Origin: DASRZM01 sp035686365
GTDB lineage: Bacteria > Pseudomonadota > Gammaproteobacteria > Xanthomonadales > Xanthomonadaceae
NCBI GenBank assembly: GCA_035686365.1
Contig: DASRZM010000077.1
Location: 7,284-71,283 of the forward strand
Reading direction: 5' to 3'
Length of the DNA: 64,000 nt
Within the stretch, counting starts at the first letter, position 1, and the number at the start of each line of letters is the position of its first letter. Positions 34,018 to 42,154 of the stretch are shown here, one piece after another. A program made the position numbers and the translations under genes. The notes beneath the pieces are model-generated. The model was not told the origin of the DNA. It searched no databases and saw only the letters and a list, made by a program, of their open reading frames with translations.

Positions 34018-35181
34018 TCAGAACGCGCTGATGCCGGTAACCTCGCGCCCGACCACCAGCTGATGCACGGTCTCGGTGCCTTCGTAGGTGATCACCGACT
34101 CCAGGTTCAGCGCGTGCCGGATCGGACAATACTCCACCGTGATGCCGGAGCCGCCGAGCAGGTCGCGCGCCTCGCGGGCGATGTCGATGGCCATGCGTAC
34201 GTTGTTCCACTTGGCCAGCGAGACCTGGGTGGGTTGCATCCGGCCGGCGTCCTTCAGGCGTCCGAGCTGCAGGCTCAGCAGCTGCGCGGTGGTGATGCGC
34301 CGCGCCATGTCGGCGAGCTTGAGCTGCACGGCCTGCTTGGAAGCGGTCGGCTGGCCGAACAGGATGCGCTCCTTCGAATACTCCAGCGCCTCGGTGAAGC
34401 AGGCGATGGCGGCGCCGATCGGGCCCCAGGTGATGCCGTAGCGGGCCTGGGTCAGGCAGCCCAGCGGCCCCTTCAGGCCCTTGACGCTGGGCAGGCGGTT
34501 GGATTCGGGCACGCGCACATGGTCGAAGTACAGCTCCGAGGTGACCGAGGCGCGCAGCGACATCTTGCGGTGGATGTCCTTCGTCGCATACCCGTCCATG
34601 CCGCGCTCGACCACGAAGCCCTGGATGCCTTCCTCGGTCTGCGCCCAGACGATCGCGATGTCGGCGATGCCGCCGTTGGTGATCCACATCTTGGCGCCGT
34701 TGAGCAGCCAGCCGTCGCCGTCCTTCTTCGCCCGGGTCTTCATGTTGCCCGGGTCCGAACCGCCGTGCGGCTCGGTCAGGCCGAAGCAGCCGATCACCTT
34801 GCCCGCAGCCATGTCCGGCAGCCAGCGCTGGCGCTGTTCCTCGGAGCCGTAGGCGAAGATCGGGTACATGCACAGCGAGCTCTGCACGCTGACGAAGCTG
34901 CGGATGCCCGAGTCGCCGCGCTCGAGCTCCTGGCAGATCAGGCCGTAGCTGACCGAGTTGAGGCCCGCGCAGCCGTATTCCTCCGGCAGCGAGGAGCCGA
35001 GCAGGCCCAGCGAGGCGATCTCGGGAATGAGCTCCTCCGGGAAGCGGCCCTCGTCGAAGCAGGGGCCGATGATCGGCAGCACCTTTTCGTCGGTGAAGCG
35101 CGCGACGGTGTCCTGGACCATGCGCTCCTCCTCGCCGAGCAGCGAGCGCACGTCGTACAGATCGGTGGGATCGAGGGCCAT
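34018..35181 (-). CDS. gcdH: Acyl-CoA dehydrogenase, glutaryl-CoA dehydrogenase-like
   Basis: A 387-residue flavoprotein. FAD-binding and substrate motifs are present: FGLTEPHGGSDPGNMKTRA near 125, MWITNGGIADIAIVWA near 155, LFGQPTASKQAVQLKLADM near 272. The late YEGTETVHQLVVGREVTG (about 365-382) includes the catalytic glutamate of the family and resembles glutaryl-CoA dehydrogenases, which convert glutaryl-CoA to crotonyl-CoA in lysine and tryptophan breakdown. Electrons go to ETF. I start it at ATG 35181, which gives the normal family length; the frame stays open upstream. A TAGAAT at 35210-35215 may be its -10 box. Exact substrate is inferred. Confidence 0.87.
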   Translation of the reverse strand: MALDPTDLYDVRSLLGEEERMVQDTVARFTDEKVLPIIGPCFDEGRFPEELIPEIASLGLLGSSLPEEYGCAGLNSVSYGLICQELERGDSGIRSFVSVQSSLCMYPIFAYGSEEQRQRWLPDMAAGKVIGCFGLTEPHGGSDPGNMKTRAKKDGDGWLLNGAKMWITNGGIADIAIVWAQTEEGIQGFVVERGMDGYATKDIHRKMSLRASVTSELYFDHVRVPESNRLPSVKGLKGPLGCLTQARYGITWGPIGAAIACFTEALEYSKERILFGQPTASKQAVQLKLADMARRITTAQLLSLQLGRLKDAGRMQPTQVSLAKWNNVRMAIDIAREARDLLGGSGITVEYCPIRHALNLESVITYEGTETVHQLVVGREVTGISAF

Positions 35182-35405
35182 GGGCGGCAGCCGGCGGGAA
35201 AAGCGCGCGATTCTACCGCAGCCCCGGAACCGACGCACGGGCCGTCTGCGCTGACGACTGGCAATACGCGTGACGAGCGGATGTGCTGGAATGGGTGGAG
35301 GGGAAGCCGCGCGGCTGTTCATACTCGCATCATGGCCGCGTAACTGGAAATGGCGACAATGCCGGTTCTGCCGGTGAAGACGGCGGAACCTGGAGGTACA
35401 CGAAG

Positions 35406-36212
35406 ATGACACTGCTACGTTCCAAGATGATGATGGCGGCCGTGGCCGCCGCGCTGGCGGGCGCGCATGGACTCGCCCTTGCCGACGCACCGTTCGATCC
35501 GCCGCGTGGCCCACCCGCCGATCGCGGCGTCGGCGCCCCGGGATTCGTCGAGGATCGTGTAATGCCGCCCGGCCTTGCCGGCGCGCTGCCGCCCGGCCTC
35601 GGCGGCCCGAATCCGGCTCCCGAAAGCCGCGGCTTCGACTGCCCGACCGGAGGTGACGAAGGCGAGCAGGGCGACCGGGGCAACGCCCCGTTCAATCCTT
35701 GCCCCGGGGCCACGCTGTTCGGCCCGGTCGGCCGATCCGGCCACTCCCCCGTCGCGCACGTCGAATTTGCACCGGCCGAGTCCCCGGCCGAGGGCGAGGA
35801 CGGCCCTGCGGGGCGCATGATCTACTTCTGGATCGGGCCGCGCTTGGACTTCGTCTTCAACGCCCACGTGCTGGCGGCCGGCTCCGAATGGACGCTGGTG
35901 GTCGATGCCGGCGGCGGGGGCGTGATCTGCCTGGCCGGCGGCGCGGCCAACGAGGAGGGCGACCTGCACCTGCTGGCCTCGCTGGATCCGGACAGCCATC
36001 TGCCGATCGGGCTGGACCCGTTCGTCGAGCCCGGTGCGGACCAGGCCGAGACCGACGCGCAGGTCAGCCTGCTGCCGGCCGTGCAGGTCGACTGCGACAC
36101 CGGCGCACTGACGCCGCCGGCGGCGGGGGACGAGCCGGGGCTGTTCGGTGCGGCCGGCATCCGCTTCGTCGACACCGACGTGCTGGTGTGCCCGACCACC
36201 GAGGGCGGTTGA
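35406..36212 (+). CDS. Exported protein of unknown function, proline/glycine-rich N-terminal half
   Basis: Not recognised. A 268-residue protein with a signal peptide (VAAALAGAHGLALADA), GGAGG seven bases upstream of ATG 35406. Residues 25-100 are low-complexity and Pro/Gly-rich (PPGLAGALPPGLGGPNPAP) and probably disordered. The second half looks folded: GRMIYFWIGPRLDFVFNAHV, then SEWTLVVDAGGGGVICLAGG, and ends VDTDVLVCPTTEGG. Four cysteines could form disulfides. It is strongly acidic and lacks membrane segments, so it is probably periplasmic or secreted. It is followed by an excellent terminator and stands alone. Confidence 0.75.
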   Translation: MTLLRSKMMMAAVAAALAGAHGLALADAPFDPPRGPPADRGVGAPGFVEDRVMPPGLAGALPPGLGGPNPAPESRGFDCPTGGDEGEQGDRGNAPFNPCPGATLFGPVGRSGHSPVAHVEFAPAESPAEGEDGPAGRMIYFWIGPRLDFVFNAHVLAAGSEWTLVVDAGGGGVICLAGGAANEEGDLHLLASLDPDSHLPIGLDPFVEPGADQAETDAQVSLLPAVQVDCDTGALTPPAAGDEPGLFGAAGIRFVDTDVLVCPTTEGG

Positions 36213-36242
36213 GCCGACAGGGCGTCACGCCCATGCAGCAGC

Positions 36243-36275
36243 GACGAAGCCCGGCAAATGCCGGGCTTCGTCTTT
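36243..36275. terminator. Bidirectional intrinsic terminator
   Basis: GACGAAGCCCGGC (36243-36255) pairs perfectly with GCCGGGCTTCGTC (36260-36272), followed by TTT on the plus strand. It separates two convergent genes. Confidence 0.85.
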
Positions 36276-36298
36276 CCGGGAGTGCGCCCGGCCGGCGT

Positions 36299-36817
36299 TC
36301 AGTCGTCCACCGTCACCACGGTCTTCAGAGGGATGCGATCGCCCGACGGCGCCTCGTCCATGCGCACGATGTGGGTCTGGCCTTCGTATTCGTAGGCTAC
36401 GTCGTACCCGACCACCTTCTCGTGGGTGTCGTAGGCGGTCTCGCAGCGCTGCTCGGTGCCCTGCACCACCTGCCCGCCCTCGTGGCGACGGTCGACTTCG
36501 CGGCCGACGTAGCCGCCGGCCACTGCACCGGCGACGGTGGCCGCCTTGCGTCCGGAGCCGCTGCCGACCTGGTTTCCGAGCAGGCCGCCGACGACCGCGC
36601 CGGCAACCGTACCCCCGATCTCGCCGTCGCGCTCGGGCTGCCGATAGCTGACCGGCACATCGCTGCACACCTGGCGAGGCGTCCGCACGGTTTCCTTGGC
36701 CGGCGTCACCTGCACCACGCGGCCGTACTCGGCCTCGTCGGAGATGACATTGCACGCCGCCAGGGCGAACGCGCCACAGGCCGAGGCCATTGCGATTCTC
36801 AGAACACTGCTGTCCAT
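36299..36817 (-). CDS. Glycine-zipper 2TM-type outer-membrane lipoprotein
   Basis: A 172-residue lipoprotein: signal peptide with lipobox LAAC (cysteine near residue 22), AGGAGG with good spacing before ATG 36817. The middle (about 70-115) is a glycine-zipper segment (GAVVGGLLGNQVGSGSGRKA and following TVAGAVAGGYVGREVDRR), as in the rickettsial 17-kDa antigen family. The C-terminus VAYEYEGQTHIVRMDEAPSG resembles the domain that follows the zipper in many proteobacterial members. Such proteins sit in the outer membrane; their roles are poorly known. A paralogue lies at 39,675-40,235. Confidence 0.88.
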   Translation of the reverse strand: MDSSVLRIAMASACGAFALAACNVISDEAEYGRVVQVTPAKETVRTPRQVCSDVPVSYRQPERDGEIGGTVAGAVVGGLLGNQVGSGSGRKAATVAGAVAGGYVGREVDRRHEGGQVVQGTEQRCETAYDTHEKVVGYDVAYEYEGQTHIVRMDEAPSGDRIPLKTVVTVDD

Positions 36818-37000
36818 CGTGTGCCTCCTGCTGATGCGAACCCGGGTCCGCGTGGGTGGGTCGTGGCGATTGCAGCAACCGGATGTTGAACGCAGCATCA
36901 AGACCGGCCTTCACCCGGCCATGACTTTTGCATGGGTTCAGTTCGCTCCCCGGACGGACGTGCGGCACAATCGCCGGCATCCCGTCGATGTCCTTGGACC

Positions 37001-37204
37001 ATGGCCAATCCGCTGATCGCCCCGCTGCTGGGCTACGCCCGCCGCCTGCGCTTCCCGCAACTGTTCGTGATCACGGGCGTGCTGTTCGTGATCAACCTGC
37101 TCGTGCCCGACCCGATCCCGTTCGTCGACGAGATCCTGCTGGGACTGGCCACCGTGCTGCTGGGCAGCCTCCGGCGAAGCACGCCGACGCGCGCCGATGA
37201 CTGA
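37001..37204 (+). CDS. Small membrane protein, DUF6116-like
   Basis: A 67-residue protein, MANPLIAPLLGYARRLRFPQ then a hydrophobic span LFVITGVLFVINLLVPDPIP and a second one VDEILLGLATVLLGSLR. Two membrane helices joined by a proline-rich turn are likely. It resembles short DUF6116 proteins of Xanthomonadales, which have no known function. Its stop overlaps the tatD start (ATGACTGA), so the two are co-translated. The start at ATG 37001 keeps the conserved N-terminus. Confidence 0.8.
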   Translation: MANPLIAPLLGYARRLRFPQLFVITGVLFVINLLVPDPIPFVDEILLGLATVLLGSLRRSTPTRADD

Positions 37205-38009
37205 CTTTGTCGACAGCCACTGCCACCTCGATGATCCGGCCTTCGATGGCGACCGCGATGCGGTGCTGGCGCGCGCCCGCCGCGCCGGCGTCGTCGCCCA
37301 GATCGTGCCCGGCGTCGCCGCCGCGCAGTGGCCCGCGCTGAAGGCCCTGTGCGACGGGCACCGGGACCTGCACCCGGCCTACGGCCTGCATCCGCTGCTG
37401 CTCGACAGCCATCGGCCCGGGCACCTGGACGTGCTCGCCCACTGGCTGGATCGCGAACGACCGGTGGCGCTGGGAGAGATCGGTCTGGATTTCCACGAGC
37501 CCGCGCTGGACGCCGACGCCCAGCGGCGCTGGTTCCGCGCCCAGCTCGTACTCGCGCTGGAGCGGTCGTTGCCGGTGATCGTGCATGCACGCCGCGCCTT
37601 CGAGGAGGTGATGCTGACGCTACGGGATTTTCCGGGACTGCGCGGCGTGGTCCACAGCTATTCGGGCAGCCATGAGCAGGCCCGCCAGCTGGTCGGCATG
37701 GGCTTCGCGCTCGGATTCGGCGGCCCTGCAACCTACCCGGGCGCGCACCGGATCCGGCGCGTGCTGGCCGAACTGCCGCTCGAGAACCTGCTGGTGGAGA
37801 CCGACGCGCCCGACCAGCCGCTGCACGGCCACCAGGGCGAACGCAACGAGCCGTGCCGCGTTGCCGAGGTGGTGGCGGCCATCGCACGGATCCGGGGTGA
37901 CGACGAGGCGGCGATCGCCTCGGCCACTGCCGCAAACACCCGGCGCCTGTTCGGCCTGCCCGGGGCTGAGACCGCCCCGGCCCCGAGGCCCGGTCACCAG
38001 CAGGCCTAG
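37197..38009 (+). CDS. TatD-family metal-dependent hydrolase
   Basis: A 270-residue TIM-barrel enzyme with two-metal ligands: H8 and H10 (DSHCHLDD), E near 94 (LGEIGLDF), H near 130 (IVHARRA), H near 155 (VHSYSGS) and D near 205 (VETDAPDQPL). TatD enzymes are metal-dependent 3'-5' exonucleases/deoxyribonucleases with proposed roles in DNA repair and D-aminoacyl-tRNA hydrolysis. Co-translated with the small membrane protein before it. Convergent with tcdA, whose stop is 50 bases away. Subfamily (TatD, YcfH or YjjV type) is undecided; YjjV-like is likely from gene context. Confidence 0.93.
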   Translation: MTDFVDSHCHLDDPAFDGDRDAVLARARRAGVVAQIVPGVAAAQWPALKALCDGHRDLHPAYGLHPLLLDSHRPGHLDVLAHWLDRERPVALGEIGLDFHEPALDADAQRRWFRAQLVLALERSLPVIVHARRAFEEVMLTLRDFPGLRGVVHSYSGSHEQARQLVGMGFALGFGGPATYPGAHRIRRVLAELPLENLLVETDAPDQPLHGHQGERNEPCRVAEVVAAIARIRGDDEAAIASATAANTRRLFGLPGAETAPAPRPGHQQA

Positions 38010-38059
38010 CCCGCCGGCGGCGTCCAGATGCGGATCGGCAGCGCGGGGGCAGTGGGCGG

Positions 38060-38860
38060 TCAGCCACTGGTGCCCGTGCGCAGCAGTCGTGTCATCGCCG
38101 TTGCGACCGCGACCATCCCGAATGCGGCGGTGACATGCATCGCGGCACCGAGCCCGGCGCCGCAGTCCAGGCGCAGTGCCGCCTCGGGCGCCAGTGCCGG
38201 ACGCGTCCCGCACACCGAACCGTCAGGCTGCGGGTAGCGCACGTTCTGCAGCGAGTACACCGCGGGGATGCCGAAGTACCGGTCCGGATTGCGCGGAAAT
38301 CCGAACTCGGTGCGCAGCTTCCTGCGGATCAGCGCCAGCAGGGCATCGTGCTCGGTGCGCGACAGATCACGCGCGCGGATCAGCGTGGGGTCGGTGCGAC
38401 CGCCTGCGGACCCGACGACCACCAGCGCCTGTTTGCGGCGTCGGCACCAGGCCGCGGTCTCGACCTTCACCCGGAAGCCATCGCAGGCATCCAGGACGAG
38501 ATCGCACGGCTCTTCCAGCAGCTCGCCGAGGTTTCCCGGCGTCAGGAACTTCGGGATCGCCTCGATGCGGCATTCCGGATTGATCGCCTGCACCCGCTCG
38601 GCCAGCACCTGGACCTTGCGCCTGCCGTAGGCGCCGTCCAGCGCATGCAGCTGCCGGTTGGTGTTGGACAGGCAGGCCTCGTCGGCATCGATCATCGTCA
38701 GCCGGCCGATTCCGCTGCGGGCCAGCGCTTCGACCGCCCAGGATCCGACTCCGCCGACGCCGATCACGCGCACGTGGCAGACCGCGAGCCGCTGCAGCGA
38801 CCCGCTTCCGTAGAGCCGGTCGATGCCGGCGAACCGTTCGCTCGATGGAGTCATCGCCAT
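38060..38860 (-). CDS. tcdA: tRNA threonylcarbamoyladenosine dehydratase
   Basis: TcdA (CsdL) is an E1/ThiF-like ATP-dependent enzyme that cyclises t6A37 of ANN-decoding tRNAs to ct6A. The protein is about 266 residues: SSERFAGIDRLYG at the start, the nucleotide loop VIGVGGVGSWAVEALARSGI near 32-51, MIDADEACLSNTNRQ near 56, VLDACDGFRVKV near 120 and SAGGRTDPTLI near 152. ATG 38860 or 38854 are both reasonable; the frame continues to 38905. The C-terminal half holds DLSRTEHDALL and RKLRTEFGF, typical of TcdA. Confidence 0.93.
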   Translation of the reverse strand: MAMTPSSERFAGIDRLYGSGSLQRLAVCHVRVIGVGGVGSWAVEALARSGIGRLTMIDADEACLSNTNRQLHALDGAYGRRKVQVLAERVQAINPECRIEAIPKFLTPGNLGELLEEPCDLVLDACDGFRVKVETAAWCRRRKQALVVVGSAGGRTDPTLIRARDLSRTEHDALLALIRRKLRTEFGFPRNPDRYFGIPAVYSLQNVRYPQPDGSVCGTRPALAPEAALRLDCGAGLGAAMHVTAAFGMVAVATAMTRLLRTGTSG

Positions 38861-39004
38861 GGGCCCGGAATCGCTGCGCGGATCAGGCGCCGCATGGTAA
38901 GGCACCGGCGCGGCGACGGCACGGGCACGGCGGACGCGTCGGCGCCCGGCTTTTTACCGGCGGCCTCGCAGGGCACAATCGGCAGGTCCGGAATCGGGTG
39001 TCGT

Positions 39005-39063
39005 GTCCGGACATGTGCCGGACCCGGCGAGTCTGATCGAGTCCAGGAAGGACTGGATCAGAC
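39005..39063. repeat. Multi-hairpin repeat, truncated copy C (hairpins 1 and 0, inverted)
   Basis: GTCCGG (39005-39010)/CCGGAC (39018-39023) corresponds to hairpin 1, and GTCTGATC-x-AGTCC (39031-39044)/GGACT-GGATCAGAC (39050-39063) to hairpin 0. Orientation is opposite to copy A. It lies 20 bases before the next start codon. Hairpins 2 and 3 are absent. Confidence 0.85.
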
Positions 39064-39083
39064 CTTATCCCAGGGAGTCCACG

Positions 39084-39482
39084 ATGCGCGTATTGCTGAT
39101 GTTCCTGCTGGGCCTGGCAACGGGCGCGGTCGCTGCCACCATGGCGGTGCGCGCCCTGTCAGAGGGCAACGAGTTTCCGCACGGCGTGATGGCCTTGATG
39201 TCCTACCACGTGGGCGAGTTGGGCGACCTGGTCGAAGCCGGCCACTGCGACGCGCCGGCACTGCAGGGTCACGTCGCAACGCTGGGGTGGGTCGCACAGG
39301 ACATCGAGGCGGCTTTCCTGCCCACCGGCGCCGACGATTCGCTGTTCGGCAGACACGCCCGGACCCTGCGCGACCGGATCCAGGCCCTGCCGGCCGGCTA
39401 CGGGGACTGCCCCGCGTTCGGAAAGCTGCGCGGAGAGGTCGGCGCCGCCTGCAAGGCCTGCCACCAGGATTTCCGCTCCTGA
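39084..39482 (+). CDS. Cytochrome c'-like monohaem protein with membrane anchor
   Basis: A 132-residue protein: uncleaved or cleaved N-terminal hydrophobic segment (VLLMFLLGLATGAVAATMAV), then a predominantly helical domain and the haem motif CKACH at residues 123-127, very near the C-terminus. A C-terminal CXXCH on a four-helix bundle is the pattern of cytochrome c' and related c556 proteins. GGGAG lies nine bases upstream of ATG 39084. The preceding hairpin repeat is immediately upstream. Possible roles are nitric oxide binding or electron transfer; neither is shown by the sequence. Confidence 0.78.
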   Translation: MRVLLMFLLGLATGAVAATMAVRALSEGNEFPHGVMALMSYHVGELGDLVEAGHCDAPALQGHVATLGWVAQDIEAAFLPTGADDSLFGRHARTLRDRIQALPAGYGDCPAFGKLRGEVGAACKACHQDFRS

Positions 39483-39674
39483 GGTCGATGGCGTGAAGGC
39501 TGCGCGTGCATAGATGAACCGCCGCAGTCGGCAAACTGAATGCTCTCGCAACCGCGCGCCTGCGCCGGGGTTCGCGTAACCGTGCCCTCACGGGTGGAGC
39601 GACATGATCTCTGCGAATGCTTGGATCGAGCCTCGTATCGACCGGCGTTCGAACTTCCACCACTGGAGATCTAC

Positions 39675-40235
39675 ATGAACATCCGAATCATTGTGACAAT
39701 CGTCGCCGCGGCGATGCTCGCAGCCTGCGCAAGCTCGCCGCGATACGCCAACAACGACCCCTACTACCAGGGCAGCAGCTACACACAGGACAGCCGCTAC
39801 GACAGCCGCTACGACAGCCGCTACGACAACCGCTACGACAACCGCTACAACAGCCGCTATGAAGACGGCCGCTATCAATCCACCCGCTACGGAAACCGCT
39901 GTCTCGACTGCGGTTACGTCGACCGCATCGTCTTCATCCAGGGCCGCAGTGAGGGCACTGGTGCCGGCGCGGTTCTCGGCGGCGTGGTCGGCGCCGCGGT
40001 AGGCAACCAGGTCGGCAGCGGCTCCGGCCGCAAGGCCGCCACGGTCGCCGGCGCGGTCGCAGGTGCTGCGGCTGGCCACGAGATGGAGAAGCGCTCGGGC
40101 GACGGCCTGTACCAGATCTACGTGCGCATGGAGAACGGCGGGCGCGTCGTCGTCGAGCAGAACCAGCTCGACGGTATCCGCGAAGGCTCGCTCGTACAGG
40201 TGCGCGGCGACAACGCGGTGCTGGTCCGTTCCTGA
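39675..40235 (+). CDS. Glycine-zipper lipoprotein with RYDS/RYDN tandem repeats
   Basis: A 186-residue lipoprotein: lipobox LAAC at residues about 15-18, then a hydrophilic stretch with repeated (D/N)(S/N)RY units (residues about 39-65), a short cysteine pair (CLDCG), a glycine-zipper segment (GGVVGAAVGNQVGSGSGRKA then ATVAGAVAGAAAGHEMEKR), and a small C-terminal domain (GRVVVEQNQLDGIREGSLVQ). The zipper is nearly the same as in the lipoprotein at 36,299, so the genes are paralogues. GGAG lies about seven bases upstream of ATG 39675. A strong terminator follows. The outer-membrane location is inferred from the lipobox and family. Confidence 0.87.
   Translation: MNIRIIVTIVAAAMLAACASSPRYANNDPYYQGSSYTQDSRYDSRYDSRYDNRYDNRYNSRYEDGRYQSTRYGNRCLDCGYVDRIVFIQGRSEGTGAGAVLGGVVGAAVGNQVGSGSGRKAATVAGAVAGAAAGHEMEKRSGDGLYQIYVRMENGGRVVVEQNQLDGIREGSLVQVRGDNAVLVRS
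39789..39860 (+). repeat. Six tandem 12-bp units inside a lipoprotein gene
   Basis: Units are GACAGCCGCTAC (three), GACAACCGCTAC (two) and AACAGCCGCTAT (one), in frame, coding DSRY/DNRY/NSRY. A further degenerate unit (GAAGACGGCCGCTAT) follows. The number of units may vary between strains; a change of one unit keeps the frame. Confidence 0.92.
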
Positions 40236-40262
40236 CCGGTCATTGTAGAAGCTCGAACGCCC

Positions 40263-40296
40263 AGGCCCGGTCGCAGTGCGACCGGGCCTTTTTTTG
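40263..40296 (+). terminator. Intrinsic terminator after the RYDS lipoprotein gene
   Basis: AGGCCCGGTCGC (40263-40274) pairs perfectly with GCGACCGGGCCT (40278-40289) and is followed by seven T residues. Confidence 0.92.
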
Positions 40297-40322
40297 GGGA
40301 AGCTCCGGGCGAATCCATCCTG

Positions 40323-40445
40323 GAGCCTTCGACAGGCTCAGGACAGGCTTGCCCAGTCTCGCCGAGTCCGGCACAGGTCCGGGCTCGGCTCCGGCGGACC
40401 AGGCACTTGCGTGCCTGGTCCCCGAGCGCGCCGTCCATGGCGCGC
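40323..40445. repeat. Multi-hairpin repeat, copy D
   Basis: A first hairpin GAGCCT/AGGCTC (40323-40339) replaces hairpin 0. Then hairpin 1 CGAGTCCG/CGGGCTCG (40363-40387), hairpin 2 GGACCAGGCA/TGCCTGGTCC (40396-40421) and hairpin 3 GCGCGCCGT/ATGGCGCGC (40426-40445). Relative to copy A, both arms of hairpin 2 change together at two positions and the stem stays perfect. It lies about 90 bases before the next gene. Confidence 0.9.
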
Positions 40446-40535
40446 GAACCTCTGAACCGGTTCAGGGCTTTCCTTGCCGCCGTCTGCACGCCGGTCTCTG
40501 GCATGCTGCCAAGGTCAACCCGAGGGGAGACCGCC

Positions 40536-41504
40536 ATGCATCGCCTGCTCGTAGTGCTCGCCGCTCTCGCCGCCCTGTGCCTGGCCGATCTCGCCCACGC
40601 GCAGAGCAAGCGCACTGTGTACGGTGTCATCCGCTGCCAGTCGCCCGGCTCCCAGTTCAGCAGCTGCCCCGCCGATACCCGGGACGGGGTCCATCTGGTG
40701 CGCGACTTCAGCGGGCGCTGCCGGCTGGGCATCAGCTGGGGCTACTCGCGCGACCGCATCTGGGTCAAGGACGGCTGCGACGCCGAATTCAGGGTCGGGT
40801 CGGCCGGGAGCGGCTACGGCTACGGCTACGGCTACCAGGGTGGCGGCATCGCGGTGTGCGAATCGCGCGACTTCCGGCGCGAGTTCTGCAGCGTGGATAC
40901 CCGCGGCGGCGTTGAGCTGGTGAACCAGATCTCGCAGTCGCCGTGCGTACATGGCAGGACCTGGTGGACCGATGCCCGCGGCATCCACGTGTCCAACGGC
41001 TGCGCCGGCGAGTTCGCGGTCGGCGGTGGCGGTGGCGGTGGCGGTGGCGGTGTCGGTGGCGGTTACCGCCCGCCGGTCGGCGGTGAGCTCGTACGCTGCG
41101 AGTCGGCCGACTTCCGCCACCGGCGTTGCCAGGTCGGGCCGTTGCAGGAGGCCCGGCTGGTGCGGCAGTCCAGCCAGTCGCGCTGCATCGAAGGCAGGAC
41201 CTGGGGCTGGGACCGCGACGGGATCTGGGTGGACCAGGGCTGCGCCGGGCAGTTCGAGGTGTACCGGGGCGGCCGCGCCGGCCATGGGCCGGGCCCGGGG
41301 GCCCCGGGCTACGGCACGGAGGGCTACGTGCGCTGCGAGTCGGAGGACTTCCGTCGCCGGCACTGCAGCATCGGGCCCGCCCGCGACGTCGTGCTGGTGC
41401 GCCAGGTCAGCCAGACACGCTGCATCGAAGGCCGGACCTGGGGATGGAATCGGGACGTGATCTGGGTCGACGGCGGCTGCGCGGGCGAGTTCGAACTGCG
41501 CTGA
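40536..41504 (+). CDS. Exported protein with four DUF3011 repeats
   Basis: A 322-residue protein with a signal peptide (LAALCLADLAHAQ) and GAGGGGAGA before ATG 40536. It consists of four related units, each about 55-60 residues. Each carries an early CES/CQS cysteine, DFRRRxC, a middle RCIEGRTWGWxRDxIWV block and a late GCAGEFEV. They are separated by Gly/Tyr-rich linkers (GYGYGYGYQGGG; a run of about ten glycines near 165). Paired cysteines suggest disulfide-stabilised beta domains. DUF3011 proteins are common in Xanthomonadales and have no established role. It is presumably periplasmic or secreted. The third and fourth units are the most alike. Confidence 0.88.
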   Translation: MHRLLVVLAALAALCLADLAHAQSKRTVYGVIRCQSPGSQFSSCPADTRDGVHLVRDFSGRCRLGISWGYSRDRIWVKDGCDAEFRVGSAGSGYGYGYGYQGGGIAVCESRDFRREFCSVDTRGGVELVNQISQSPCVHGRTWWTDARGIHVSNGCAGEFAVGGGGGGGGGGVGGGYRPPVGGELVRCESADFRHRRCQVGPLQEARLVRQSSQSRCIEGRTWGWDRDGIWVDQGCAGQFEVYRGGRAGHGPGPGAPGYGTEGYVRCESEDFRRRHCSIGPARDVVLVRQVSQTRCIEGRTWGWNRDVIWVDGGCAGEFELR

Positions 41505-41588
41505 ATCCCGCGCGCCGGATCGGCAGCCGTGCCATCGCTGGCGCGGCCACCGGTGCGGGCACCCGCGGACCTGTGTCCGGAGAATCGC

Positions 41589-42071
41589 TCAGGGCGACGC
41601 GGTGCGCTCGGGCCTTGGTGCCGTGGGCCTGCCGTGCGGTGGGGCCTGCAGGGCCTGCAGGGTATGCCGTCGCGCCAGGCGCCGGGCGACCGTGGCCGCG
41701 TGCTGCAGATGGGCGTGGTGGGACTTGATCGCGGCGCGAACGAGATCGGACATCGGATCGGCAAAGGCGGCTTCGGCGCAGCTGAGGATCGCGTCGCGAT
41801 GGCGGGCCAGGATGGTGGCGCCCGCCTCCGGAACCTCCGGGTCCAGGCCGCCGCACGACTCCGACAGGCTGCGACCCTCGGAAACCGGGCGCAGCCCGGA
41901 CGCGGCGGCGTGCAACGATGCCAGGCAGTCGCCGTCGACCTGCGCCAACCAAGCGAAAGCCTCGGCCACCTCCGGATCGATCGCACTGGCCTGTGCGGCC
42001 TGCTCGAATGCCTGTGCTTCCTGCAGCAGCCCGGCCAGCCAGCCGAGCGCATTTTCCTGGACGAGCGTCAT
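41589..42071 (-). CDS. Putative helical-bundle (DUF2383/ferritin-like) protein
   Basis: A 160-residue cytoplasmic protein with AGGAG seven bases upstream of ATG 42071. Four long helices can be read: LGWLAGLLQEAQAFEQAAQ, EVAEAFAWLAQVDGDCLASL, ILARHRDAILSCAEAAFA and LVRAAIKSHHAHLQHAATVA. This resembles PA2169/DUF2383-type four-helix bundles, but metal ligands (ExxH pairs) are not obvious, so the family call is weak. The C-terminal 25 residues are Pro/Arg-rich. It is convergent with the DUF3011 gene. A TATAAG at 42155-42160 probably serves as its -10 box. Confidence 0.6.
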   Translation of the reverse strand: MTLVQENALGWLAGLLQEAQAFEQAAQASAIDPEVAEAFAWLAQVDGDCLASLHAAASGLRPVSEGRSLSESCGGLDPEVPEAGATILARHRDAILSCAEAAFADPMSDLVRAAIKSHHAHLQHAATVARRLARRHTLQALQAPPHGRPTAPRPERTASP

Positions 42072-42154
42072 CGCGGAACTCCTGGCGCCGCGGCCGGTTG
42101 CCGCCACGCTGCTCCTCCAAGCGTCATGCCAGCACCACGCAGGGCCGGAACAAT

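Noticed and set aside
39789..39860. CRISPR or satellite array
   Set aside because: The units are 12 bp, directly adjacent and in frame within a lipoprotein gene; they code for RYDS repeats.
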